Shown: piece by piece, positions 1 through 8,260 of the stretch
How the letters are laid out: each line of letters begins with the position of its first letter
Numbering within the stretch: the stretch's first letter is position 1
Source: Baffinella frigidus
Taxonomy: Eukaryota; Cryptophyceae; Cryptomonadales; Baffinellaceae
Direction of reading: 5' to 3'
Assembly: GCA_026770585.1 (NCBI GenBank)
Contig: MU646340.1
Coordinates: 976,300-1,001,511 of the forward strand
Length of the DNA stretch: 25,212 nt
The notes under the pieces: model-generated
Told to the model about the DNA's origin: nothing
Database searches by the model: none
What the model saw: the letters and a program-made list of their open reading frames with translations, nothing else
Made by a program: the position numbers and the translations under genes

Positions 1-5
1 AGGGT

Positions 6-37
<32 letters not shown>

Positions 38-740
38 GGTTTAGGGTTCAGTTTGGGGTTCGGGGTATAGGGTGTAGGGTGTCAGGTGTAGTGTGTAGGG
101 TATAGGGTACACGGTGCATTCACGTTTGGGGTTCAGGAATTCAGGTCCAGGAATTGAGGTTTGTGGTTTGTGGTTTGAGGTTTAGGGTTTATGGTGTAGG
201 GTTTATGGTTTAGGGTTTGTGTGGTTTGTGGTTTAGGGTGTAGGGTTTATGGTTTAGGGTTTATGGTTTACTACCAGGTTTAGTTTTTAGGGTTCAGGGT
301 TTAGTGTTTATGCTTCAGGGTTTAGGGTTTAGGGTTCAGGGTTTAGGGTTGGAGGTTCAGGGTTTGGGGTTTGGGGTTTAAGGTCTCTTTAATAAATTCA
401 GTAATCAGTAATCAATTAGGGTTTAGGTTTTAGGGTTTAGGGTTTAGGGTTAAGGGTTGAGGGATCAGGGTTTAGGGTTTAGAGATCACTGTTGAGGGTG
501 TAGTACGTAAGGTGTAGGATCAAGGGGTTGGGGTTCAGGTTTCATGGATCAGGGTTTACGGATTTAGGGTTTAGGCATGAGGGCTCAGGGTTTCGGGTTC
601 AGGGTTCAGGGTTTAGGGTTTAGGTTTCAGGGTTTCGGGTTCAGGGTTTAGGGTTTAGGGTTTAGGTTTTAGTGTTTCGGGTGTAGGGTGTAGGGTGTTC
701 GGGGTAGTGTGTAGGGTGCAGGGTGCAGGGTACACATGGG
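1..740 (+). repeat. Degenerate TTTAGGG-type telomere-like repeat block, left
   Basis: The block is built from GGGTTTA, GGGTTGA, GGGTTCA and GGGTGTA variants with short interruptions. The G-rich strand is the plus strand, so its polarity points into the window; a true left chromosome end would read CCCTAAA on this strand. It is therefore an interstitial or subtelomeric array, not the left terminus. No gene is visible in it. Confidence 0.9.
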
Positions 741-780
741 GATACCCTTTAGCCGGTTTCTTCCGCGATCCTCTGTACAG

Positions 781-889
781 GGGGGTTTGATGCGATCCGA
801 AAGGAACCATGGCCTTAGAGCCTTTCTACGGGAAAAGTTCGGGTGTCCGCCTCTGTTGGGAGCTCGAAGAACCTAAAGGACCTAAAGGG
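781..889 (+). repeat. Diverged RF1 repeat fragment fused to telomere-like DNA
   Basis: Read on the opposite strand this stretch matches the other RF1 copies: a CTTTCGGATCGCAT block, a TCCCAACA block and two CCTTTAGGT units. It lies inverted relative to the three copies at 1272-2460. Its CCTAAAGGA tail runs straight into GGGTGTAGGGTTCAGGG telomere-like sequence at about 886. The variant GAGCTCCCAACA.AGGCGGACAC is shared with the fragment at 16650-16700, so these two form a separate subfamily. Confidence 0.7.
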
Positions 890-1190
890 TGTAGGGTTCA
901 GGGTTTGTGGTTGACGGTAGACGGTTTGCGGTTTACGGTGTACGGTTTACGTCCGACGGTTCAGGATCTAGGGATTCGTTTTTTTTGAGAGTTTTAGGGA
1001 CTGAGGTTTTTGGTTGTTTATAGGTTGAGGGTTTCAGGGGGGAGCGGGGTTAGGGTTCAGAGTCTCCGGTTGAGAGTTTAGGGTGTAGGGTGTAGGGTGT
1101 AAGGTATAGAGTGCAGGGTGCAGGGTGGTGGGTTGTAGGGTGAGGGGTGTAGGGTTTAGAGTTTAGAGTTCAGGGCTAAGAGTGCAGGGT
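890..1190 (+). repeat. Degenerate telomere-like repeats between RF1 copies
   Basis: GGGTGTA, GGGTTCA, GGGTTTA and GGTTTAC-like units continue here in the same G-rich orientation as the left block, with about 100 bases of unrelated sequence around 965-1065. I see no gene. Confidence 0.75.
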
Positions 1191-1271
1191 TCATGGAGGA
1201 ATCCATGCCCCCCTGACGTGACCAGTATAGTACTATTTGGTTCTTGTCTAGGTCGATTTGGTGTGTGGGCC

Positions 1272-1600
1272 GTCCTTTAGGTCCTTTAGGTTTTAATTTC
1301 GCCCAACATATGCCAACGACACGCCGTTCCGTAGAAGGAATCTGCAGAGAAAGCATGTTTGCTTTCGGATCGCATTGAGCTCTCCAGTGCAGAGGCTCGT
1401 AAAGAGGGGATACAGGGTGGCTCTCTTGGGATGTTTGATTGCTTCCAAGTAGGAGCGCGCCCGCACACACACCGAACCCAAGTCAGCCTCCTTTGAGGCT
1501 CATGGTATCCCATGGTTGAAGTTTAAGAGCTTTAATCACGAATACCCCACAAGGTGAAAGGGATTGTGTGTGTGTGTGAGGTGAAATCAGTTAGACACCA
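1272..1600 (-). repeat. RF1 dispersed repeat, copy A
   Basis: This is the first of three same-orientation copies of a ~300-bp unit. On the minus strand it begins with a C-rich leader (ACAATCCCTTTCACCTTGTGG), passes through blocks such as GGTTCGGTGTGTGTGCGGGC and TTCACGAGCCTCTGCACTGG (copy A has a one-base variant), and ends in GTTGGCATATGTTGGG followed by two CCTAAAGGA units. The overlapping short reading frames inside it are open in several frames and match no family I know, so I do not call them genes. The variable-number 3' tail suggests a retroposon. Confidence 0.8.
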
Positions 1601-1742
1601 AAAATTATCGCGTGGTGGTTTGGGCAGACCTCAGGATCGTGACCTAATACACACAAGGGTGGGGGCGGGGGGGAGCACTTGGAGGGCAGGGGGGGGGGGG
1701 CGCGGCGAGAAAGCAGGCGCATGGCTGATGAAGGAACTTTGC

Positions 1743-2075
1743 AAGGTCCTTTAGGTCCTTTAGGTCCTTTAGGTCCTTTAGGTTTTAAATGCTCCCAACA
1801 TATGCCAACGACACGCCCTTTCGTAGAAAGGACTGCAGAGAAAGCATTTTTGCTTTCGGATTGCGTTTAGCTCTCCAGTGCAGAGGCTCGTGAAGAGAGG
1901 ACACAGGGTGGTTCTCTTGGGGTGCTTTGAGTTAGACCAAGAAGATACATTCTCGCCGCACACACCGAACCCAAGTCAGCCTCAATGAGGCTCATGGTAT
2001 CCCATGATTGAGGTTCAAGAGCTTCAATCACGAATACCCCACAAGGTGGGAGGGATTGTGTGGGGTTGAAGGGCA
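1743..2075 (-). repeat. RF1 dispersed repeat, copy B
   Basis: This second copy of the unit has the longest tail: four CCTAAAGGA units on the minus strand, at 1745-1785. It differs from copies A and C by substitutions and by loss of part of the GCGCGATCCTACTTGG block, which is replaced by sequence around 1930-1950. Head-to-tail placement with copy C at 2089 and different tail lengths are what repeated insertion or unequal exchange would leave. Confidence 0.8.
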
Positions 2076-2088
2076 TCAGCCAGAGTTC

Positions 2089-2460
2089 CTTTAGGTCCTT
2101 TAGGTTTAGGTCCTTTAGGTTTTAAATGCTCCCAACATATGCCAACGACACGCCGTTCCGTAGAAGGGATCTGCAGAGAAAGCATTTTTGCTTTCGGATC
2201 GCGTTTCGCTCTCCAGTGCAGAGGCTCGTGAAGAGGGGATACAGGGTGGCTCTCTTGGGGTGTTTGATTGCTTCCAAGTAGGATCGCGCCCGCACACACA
2301 CCGAACCCAAGTCAGCCTTGTTCTGAGGCTCATGGTATCCCATGACTGAAGTACAAGAGCTCCAGGCACGGATACCCCACAAGGTGAGAGGGATTGTGAA
2401 AGGGATTGTGGGGGTTGTGTGGGGGTGTGAGATGAGACAGATGTCAAACCCAAACGCATG
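2089..2460 (-). repeat. RF1 dispersed repeat, copy C
   Basis: This is the third copy and the closest relative of copy A. Its tail is irregular: CCTAAAGGA, a shortened CCTAAA, then two CCTAAAGGA units. The C-rich 5' end is extended by a second ACAATCCCTTTC-like unit. The minus-strand frame ending near 2122 reads through the unit without stops, but copies A and B do not keep an obviously constrained protein. Confidence 0.8.
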
Positions 2461-2522
2461 TAGAGGTTTCCCCCAATGTACGGAAGTCAGCTGAGTGTTT
2501 AGTGTTTAGTGTTTAGCGTTCA

Positions 2523-2562
2523 GTGAGAATAGTCGGTCGACCCGAGTGAGGCAGAGCTAGAA
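2523..2562 (-). repeat. Fragment of tRNA-like SINE
   Basis: GAGAATAGTCGG followed by CCCGAGTGAGGCAGAGCTAG matches the A-box end of the SINE copies at 7139-7234 and 22477-22574. Only the A-box half is present here. Confidence 0.6.
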
Positions 2563-2567
2563 AAATG

Positions 2568-2664
2568 CGTCAGAGCCAATCCAGATGCGTCAGAGACACT
2601 CAAAGCCAATCAACACTCGTCAGAGCTGACCCCACCGCGTCAGAGCCCGCCATACGCGTCAGAG
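2568..2664. promoter_or_regulatory. Five phased CGTCAGAG octamers upstream of the WD40 gene
   Basis: Exact CGTCAGAG occurs at 2568, 2588, 2618, 2638 and 2657. Start-to-start spacing is 20, 30, 20 and 19 bases, close to whole turns of the helix, while the sequence between copies differs. CGTCA is the complement of the TGACG half-site known for bZIP factors. The cluster lies 180-280 bases before the proposed ATG at 2847. A regulatory role is inferred. Confidence 0.45.
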
Positions 2665-2747
2665 CCCGCCACACACTGTAGATCCTTCTAAGCGTGGAGC
2701 CGCGTCCTCCCACCTGCCCGAAATCGTTCAGCCTCAGATCACAAGAG

Positions 2748-2820
2748 CCGTTTTAAATGTCCCAACATGTTGCTCATAACCTTTGTGAACGTGTCTACAC
2801 GCCTCACACAGGTTATGAGC
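2748..2820. other. RF1-like end plus 17-bp hairpin before the WD40 start codon
   Basis: TTTTAAATGTCCCAACATG at 2751-2769 resembles the RF1 3' end. It is followed by inverted arms at 2772-2788 and 2804-2820 (GCTCATAACC against GGTTATGAGC, 16 of 17 pairing) around a 15-base loop. The stem ends 26 bases before ATG 2847, so it would lie in the 5' UTR if transcription starts upstream. It could equally be a small mobile-element remnant. Confidence 0.5.
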
Positions 2821-2846
2821 TACACATTCAAATTTTGAAAACGAAA

Positions 2847-5800
2847 ATGGCAGTTCGAAAAGACCAGCCTCTGCTCGAGGCTCTGGCCTCTGTGAACCAC
2901 TTCCTTCTCCAGGCAGGGTTCCCGCACACATCCCGGGCGCTGGTTGCTGAGGCGAAGAAGGCAGGGCACAGGACCTTGCCTCAGGCGTCCGCGGGGTCGG
3001 AGGTCTCAGGCATTCTCTTGGGGGTGCTGGGCCTTGCTCTCTCTGAGGAAGAGGACGCCGAAAACGTGTCCCCGCAGCTTGCGGCTAGTCCGAGAGCGAG
3101 CACGACGGTCGAGGATAAGCGCGGGCAGGAGGATGATGCAAGTGAGAGCAGCGAGGAAGCACACGCGCAGGAGAGCGAGAGCGAGAGCGAGAGCGAGAGC
3201 GAGAGTGTGAGCGAGGAGGAGGAGGAGGAGGATGGGAGGTTCAGCACCACCGTGACTCCTCCGCACAGCGTGCGTGACACAGGCCATCAGAAGCCGGCAC
3301 GCCTGTGCGCTTCCATCCGGAGCAGGGAGGAGGGCCGCAGGCAACCCACAGGCTCCATGGACAAGTTGATGATGGAGCACACCAAGCCGGTGGCGCGGCT
3401 GAAAGGGCACCGTAACCCCCTGGTGCACCTGAGCTTCGTGAGCGCCTCCTCGCGCTACGCTGTCCCGGACGACCCCTCGCACACCACACTCTTCTCTGCC
3501 TCGGTCGACAGCTCCGTGCGCGTCTGGACCGTCGGGCGCTCCTGCGCGGAGGAGTGCGTGGCGCTCGCGAAAGGTCCCGAGGGCATGACCGACGCGCGAC
3601 CGATCGAAGGCGCCACGTACGCCGTGTGCTCTTCCTCCTCCGGGGCCGTCGTCCTCCTCGACATTGCGACCAACTCCACGACTCAGACCTTCTCCGCAGC
3701 CTCCCCCGACGTGACCACCCGCCCTTCCGCGCGCCCCACGCCACGCTCTCTCTCTGCTCTTTCCCCGCCACCATTTCGATTCGTGCGTGGTCGGTTGAGC
3801 CACGGTGCGAAGGCGTGGATGTCATCTATTCACCGCGGTTTGGCTCAACGCTCAGAGTGTGTGGAAGCGTGCTCGAGTGCAGAGCGGCTGAAACGAACGT
3901 GTGGTCCTCACGTTCAAAGCTGGTGATGTGCGCATGCGGCGTGCAGCGCGATGCGTTTATGACACGAGATTGGTTGAGGTGCAGGTGGGGTACACGACGC
4001 TGGCGGTGGGAAGTCGCGTCGACGAGTCCCTCCTCCCCCGCACCCTCATCGCCGCAGGTCTGTACCTACCCACCACCTCTCTCTTCTGTATCTACCCACC
4101 ACCTCTCTCTTCTGTACCTCGCACCACTCTCCATCTACCCCTGAAGGTACCTCTCACCACAACTCTCCATCATGGGGGTGGCATCGTCTGTACCGGCTTC
4201 ACGGCTCAGACGTGTCACAGTTTCACCGCTCAGTGGTGACCCTTGTTTGTGCTCCTCTCTCTAGGCGGGCGGGGCGGGTCTCGAAGTCGGCACACCTTGG
4301 CAGCCATTCCTGCCCTGCGCTAGCACTTGTGCTCACAAATCAGCGAGTGGCTGAGGTGGATGGCACTCTGGACAGGTGGCAAGGAACACACGGTGCAGGT
4401 CTGGGACAGCCGGCAGGAGAAGCCTGCCTTCACGCTCGCCCGCTCCAAGGTGTCTCATCCCATCGCATCACACACCTTCCTTCCTGCCCCGCTGAAACTG
4501 CGGCCCAGTCGTGCTGTCCCCTCAGTGTCCCATGCTCCCCGGAGTGTTCGGCGATGGACCGCGCACTCTCCGCAGTTTCTGAAACGGAAACGTTTTTTCG
4601 TCGCAGGCGATCAAGGGGGAGATCCGATCTCTCGATTTCTCAGCCTCGGCCGACTTGCTCCTCTCCTCTGGCTCCTCTTCCACGGTCTGCCCCCAGTCGT
4701 CGTATCGTTTCGTATTTAGGGTGTATAGTTGAGGGTGTAGGGGTTACCTCCTCCTCACTCCCCGTCCATGTCTTGCCACCAAGCACCATCTCCTCGCTAA
4801 CCACTACTCTCGAGGTACCGTTCTTGTCCGTTCTGACAAGTCCCGTCAAGGAAAGATGCACCCACCTTTGAAAGAGAGTGCGAAAATGGATTGACGCACC
4901 GCCGGGAAAAACTCTTTGCCGCACAACTCAACATCAGCAGCTCTCGTCACGCCCTCCCACGCTTGCGGCTCGCTGTGCTTGTGCGTGCACCCTCGAACCC
5001 TCGATCGCGACCCACCTCACCGCAAGATTTCCGGCACGAGGCCGAACCGCCCGCAGCGAGTACAGACGTGTGACCGGAATCGCGGAGCAGGTGGTGTGGG
5101 ACCTGCGCACCCAGCAGATCTCGTCGACGCTCCTCACCCGGGAGGCAGCGCCCTCTCGCGTGGCCGCCCGCGCGCCAGACTGCTCTGCCTTCGTACCCGC
5201 CCCTACCTCATACCTCTGCCCGAGTGTTGCACGACCTGCCCCGAAGAACATCGTTCCGCGTCTGAGAAGTTGTGCGAGTTTGCAACAAATAAAGCACCAT
5301 TATGCGAGTTTTCAAACAAATACAACCCCATCCCCTCTGTGGACGCTGAAGGCTCCTACCCTTTGCTGCAAAAAAAATCTACACACAACCTGACTGATAG
5401 TCATGGGCGCGGCTCGGGGAGCAGGCGAGGGGGGGCAACTGGATCGTGTCGCAGTTCGGGAGCTTGCACGCAGGCCGCAACAACCCTGCGCCTCCCGCCG
5501 ACATCCGCTTATACTCCGCGGCCAGTAATCCACCCCTCCCTCCGGAGACTCCCACGACTCTCGACGAAAAACCGAGCAGATTTGTACCGCGACGGTGGCT
5601 AAACTGACTAGACTCTGTCCCTGAAAACGTTGTAGATAGTGCTCCGACAGACGTCGGGAGCCTCTTGCTCAGGACTCCCCTTGGGTGGTCAGGCCCGCCT
5701 CAGGTGATGAAGTGGAGTCAGTAAGTCTCTGGTGTTGCTAGCGAGTATCGGGGGATGATGTGGCGACAGTCCACACGAGGCTACCCATGCGAACATAATA

Positions 5801-7595
5801 AAAGGGACTTTTAAAGTTTTGTAGGGAAATGATCACGTTACCGACCGCTGAGCGGTCGGTCGGTTATAAATCACTTATGGATAGGCCCTACTTGTACAGC
5901 CCCCGGGTTTTATTCTGTTCGCCTGGTTAGCCTCGTGTGGGTGTGTCTCTAGTGTTTCTAGCGAGAAGTCTCTGGAGTTTCTAGCGACCAACTCCTCCTT
6001 TCCAAGGCACGAGCGGTTCGCTGAATTGAAGAGTTTCCCTGTTGTGTGCTTGACTAAAATGAGGAGTTCTCTTTCCTGATGTGTGCAGGCGGAGAGTTCG
6101 TTGGAGGGTACAGCCTGCCGGAGGGATCGCCAGAGCTGGACGGGAACCTCCTAGATTGCTCCTTCTCCCTCCGAGACGACTCTGCCTACCTTCTCCAGGT
6201 CAGGCCACACTCGTGCATCGGGGGCGTCCCGTGATGCCGCAAGCCAACGTTAGAGAGAGACTTGAGTTGGGGTCTTGCGGTGGACTTAGCTTTCTAAAAA
6301 GTTTCAAACGCAAGTCGGGTGTAATTTGTTCTTGCTTTGTAAATTGTGTCCAAATAAGTCCCCCTTGAGCGTTGGCTTTCTGCATGACCCTTGCCCATCT
6401 TTCCCGAGGCGGGCCTATCCTGCGCCATTCCTGAGGCGGCCCACACAGTTGACAGACCCAGCCGCGCTGACGGAGCCCCCTTTCGCTGCTTGGACCAGGC
6501 CGGTTGTCGCTGAATCCTCGCGTGGTTGGTTGAAGGCAGTTGGCTGAAGCGGTGGCGTGTTGGTGGGTGGCGTGGCAGGGTCTCCCCGGGGCGCGCGTCG
6601 GAGTGTATGCTCTCGAGTCTGGCGCCGATATGCTCCCTCCCCGCGCCGCCTCCCAACACCAGGTGCTCTCTCTACCGCTGGCGTGCGAGCTACGAGGTTT
6701 GCAGGCACATGCGCACGGAGGACGTTGAATGTAGATGCGCATGTAGGGCGTTGAATGGGACACAGCAGTCGTTGACCCCCGGAGTGATGTGGTGAGTGGA
6801 CGCAAACCCTCAACCCTCAACCCTCAACCCTAAATCCTAAACCCTAAACCCTGAACCCTACACCCTAAACCCTAAGCCCTAAACCCTCAACTCTAAAGCC
6901 CGAAGCCTGGTGGCAGGCGGGCGGGCGCGGGGAGATCACGCGATTGGCGTGGAACACCTCCGCTGCTGCGCGCGCCTCCTCTGTCCAGTGGGCCACGGCC
7001 ACCGTCGATGGCAACGTCCAGGTACTTGCGCTTTGGGGTGTGCGCTTCGAGGGCTGGGAGTTGGCGTTTACTAGCGCTATCTCAGTCTAGTTGGTCTCAC
7101 CAAACTGGTGTGATACTTGGTCTCACCAAGCTTGCGAGACCGGGCTCTTGTCCGCTTCCAAGTTAACGGATTTGAACCGCAAACCCAGCATGTCAACTTG
7201 AGAATAGTCGGCCACCCGAGTGAGGCAGAGCTACGTTTAGGGTTCAGGAGGCGACCAGCGGTTGCGCGTCTGTCGTGCCGCAAACCCTACAGGGGTACCT
7301 CGCTCATAAGAAACAGCACCCCCCCCAGGGCCACCATAGGGCTCTAGACATAGACGTTCTGTAGGGTCCTAGGGGGCGGCGGTTTCTTGTGAGCGAGGGA
7401 CCCCTGTACCCCCCCCTGCCACTCGAGCTTCTGCCCCAGCGTCGGTCCCTGCCGTGCGCCTGAGCTTTCGGCGGGCGTGGCACGTGCTGAGCACACTGGT
7501 CCTTCCGCGCGCAGGTGTGGGGCACGGACCCCGAGTGGCAATCTGCGCTGGCCCTGCAGATCGAGGAGGAGCGCGGCGGGAGGAGGCTCCCCTAG
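2847..7595 (+). CDS. LisH and WD40-repeat protein, ten exons
   Basis: Model: 2847-3710, 3985-4057, 4376-4449, 4607-4684, 5091-5192, 5425-5524, 6089-6198, 6579-6662, 6917-7021 and 7515-7595. All introns are GT-AG, phases agree throughout, and the product is 556 residues. Residues 5-40 form a LisH-like helix pair and ~100-130 a Ser/Glu run with ESES repeats; together they recall the N-terminus of Nopp140/SRP40. From ~182 a WD40 propeller follows, with blades marked by VRVWTV, GGKEHTVQVWDSR, SSTVVWDLRTQQ, IRLYSAASG, VGVYALESG and VDGNVQVWGTD. The C-terminal blades resemble Swd2/WDR82 (FVGGY, then CSFS and ESG). LisH usually drives dimerisation and WD40 repeats bind proteins; the partner here is unknown. 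An in-frame ATG at 2757 would add 30 residues, but that stretch is the RF1-like end and hairpin, so I prefer 2847. The exon 1 to exon 2 join is the least certain. Confidence 0.75.
5525..6088 (+). other. WD40 gene intron 6: short repeats and a palindrome
   Basis: This 564-bp intron holds a perfect 21-base palindrome at 5840-5860 (ACCGACCGCT, G, AGCGGTCGGT). It also has three copies of a TCTCTGGTGTTTCTAGCGA-like unit near 5725, 5946 and 5970. I see no other feature. Confidence 0.5.
6389..6453 (+). repeat. Dispersed repeat shared with a PsbP-gene intron
   Basis: The stretch around TCCCGAGGCGGGCCTATC followed by TCCTGAGGCGG recurs at 14647-14707 with a few substitutions. Both copies lie in introns of plus-strand genes and in the same orientation. 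Confidence 0.6.
6806..6897 (+). repeat. CCCTAAA-type array in WD40 gene intron 8
   Basis: Units of CCCTCAA, CCCTAAA, CCCTGAA and CCCTACA run to about 19 bases before the 3' splice site at 6916/6917. The C-rich strand is the sense strand. The array supplies the pyrimidine-rich part of this intron end. Confidence 0.85.
7139..7234 (-). repeat. tRNA-like SINE copy 1
   Basis: On the minus strand the element carries TAGCTCTGCCTCACTCGG (A-box-like, 7216-7233) and GGTTCAAATCC (7168-7178), one base from the tRNA B-box consensus GGTTCGAATCC. A second copy sits at 22477-22574 and a half copy at 2523-2562. It lies in the last intron of the WD40 gene, antisense to it. Cloverleaf pairing is not evident, so it is not called a tRNA gene. 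Confidence 0.6.
7288..7408. mobile_element. MITE family 1, full copy (TA-CAGGGGTACCTCGC ends)
   Basis: The ends read TACAGGGGTACCTCGCTCAT and, inverted, TTGTGAGCGAGGGACCCCTGTA; the similarity continues inward so the whole 121 bp is nearly palindromic. The TA at each end fits a TA target duplication, as for Tc1/mariner-type elements (inference). It has no coding capacity and lies in the last WD40-gene intron. Relatives are at 8507-8763, 20303-20385, 24250-24369 and 24391-24523. Confidence 0.8.
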
Positions 7596-8260
7596 TGTAC
7601 ATGTCCTTTCAGAAGGATTGGTGGGCCTGGTACTCCTAGCACTCGCGAGATGCCGCATCCCTCAGATAGATGCATGTATCTGCCGCATCCGAGAGTCGGA
7701 GAGTGGCAGGGAGTGTCTGCTCCTCTGCTCTAAGCATCCGTCCTGTCGGCGCCATGTGTGCTGCCTCCCAACTGGCCGATGCGAGTGCACCGCTGGCGCC
7801 TTCCAAGGGCTTTCCGCGCTGCTGACTCTGCGGCTCCGCGCAAGCTCGCCACTTCCACGAGATTAATTATTAAATGCCAACTTTAAACGGTCTTTTACCC
7901 CAGGAGGAGTCGTGGCTGACTCTGTCGAATGCATGGCCATGTGCATGTACGGATATGTGCATGTACGGGTGTGCCGTCGCTGTACTCGTGAGCAACGCCA
8001 CACATTGAGGCGTGCATGCAGATTTCGAGCCTTCTGCAAGGGCGGCTGTGCTCTTAGTTTGAGTTATGAAAACTGGAGGAGATCCGCTTTGCATCTAAAC
8101 CCTTGAACCCTGCTCCGAAACTTTCGACACGAGCCTTCTTTTTAATCCAACCTCCGTACACTCCGCCTTCTTTTTAATCCTAATCAGCCTACATGTAGAA
8201 TACAACGCCCACGCGCCTAGCTAGTGTCCACCCGCGCTTGCCAGCAACCTCGCAACCTGT
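7596..8260. other. Convergent 3' region between WD40 and protease genes
   Basis: This 665-bp gap separates two stop codons facing each other, so it must hold both 3' UTRs. A TGTGCATGTACGG unit occurs twice at 7940-7970 and a TTCTTTTTAATCC unit twice at 8138-8180. I see no supported gene in it. Confidence 0.6.

Noticed and set aside
1-740. Left chromosome telomere
   Set aside because: The strand polarity is opposite to that of a left terminus, and the units are highly degenerate throughout.
1156-2459. Several overlapping minus-strand open frames of 60-114 codons in the RF1 copies
   Set aside because: They overlap in all three frames, start at non-ATG codons or within repeats, match no known domain, and do not keep a common protein between copies.
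2568-2664. CRISPR-like array
   Set aside because: The repeats are 8-11 bases with spacers of about 11-22 bases, and the window is eukaryotic.
2757-2846. Upstream ATG at 2757 as start of the WD40 protein
   Set aside because: The 30 added residues come from an RF1-like end and a perfect-looking hairpin, and the LisH domain begins right after the ATG at 2847. Not fully excluded.
3006-3825. 265- and 194-codon minus-strand frames opposite the first WD40 exon
   Set aside because: They are Arg/Gly-rich shadows of a GC-rich exon whose sense frame shows LisH, acidic and WD40 sequence.
5425-5602. In-frame TGA at 5600 as the end of the WD40 gene
   Set aside because: Donor GTAATC at 5525 joins in phase to 6089 and restores a continuous blade (LYSAASGGEFVGGYSL); later exons continue the propeller.
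7139-7234. A functional tRNA gene
   Set aside because: Only A/B-box-like sequences are present; acceptor, D and anticodon stems cannot be drawn, and the second copy lacks a good B box.
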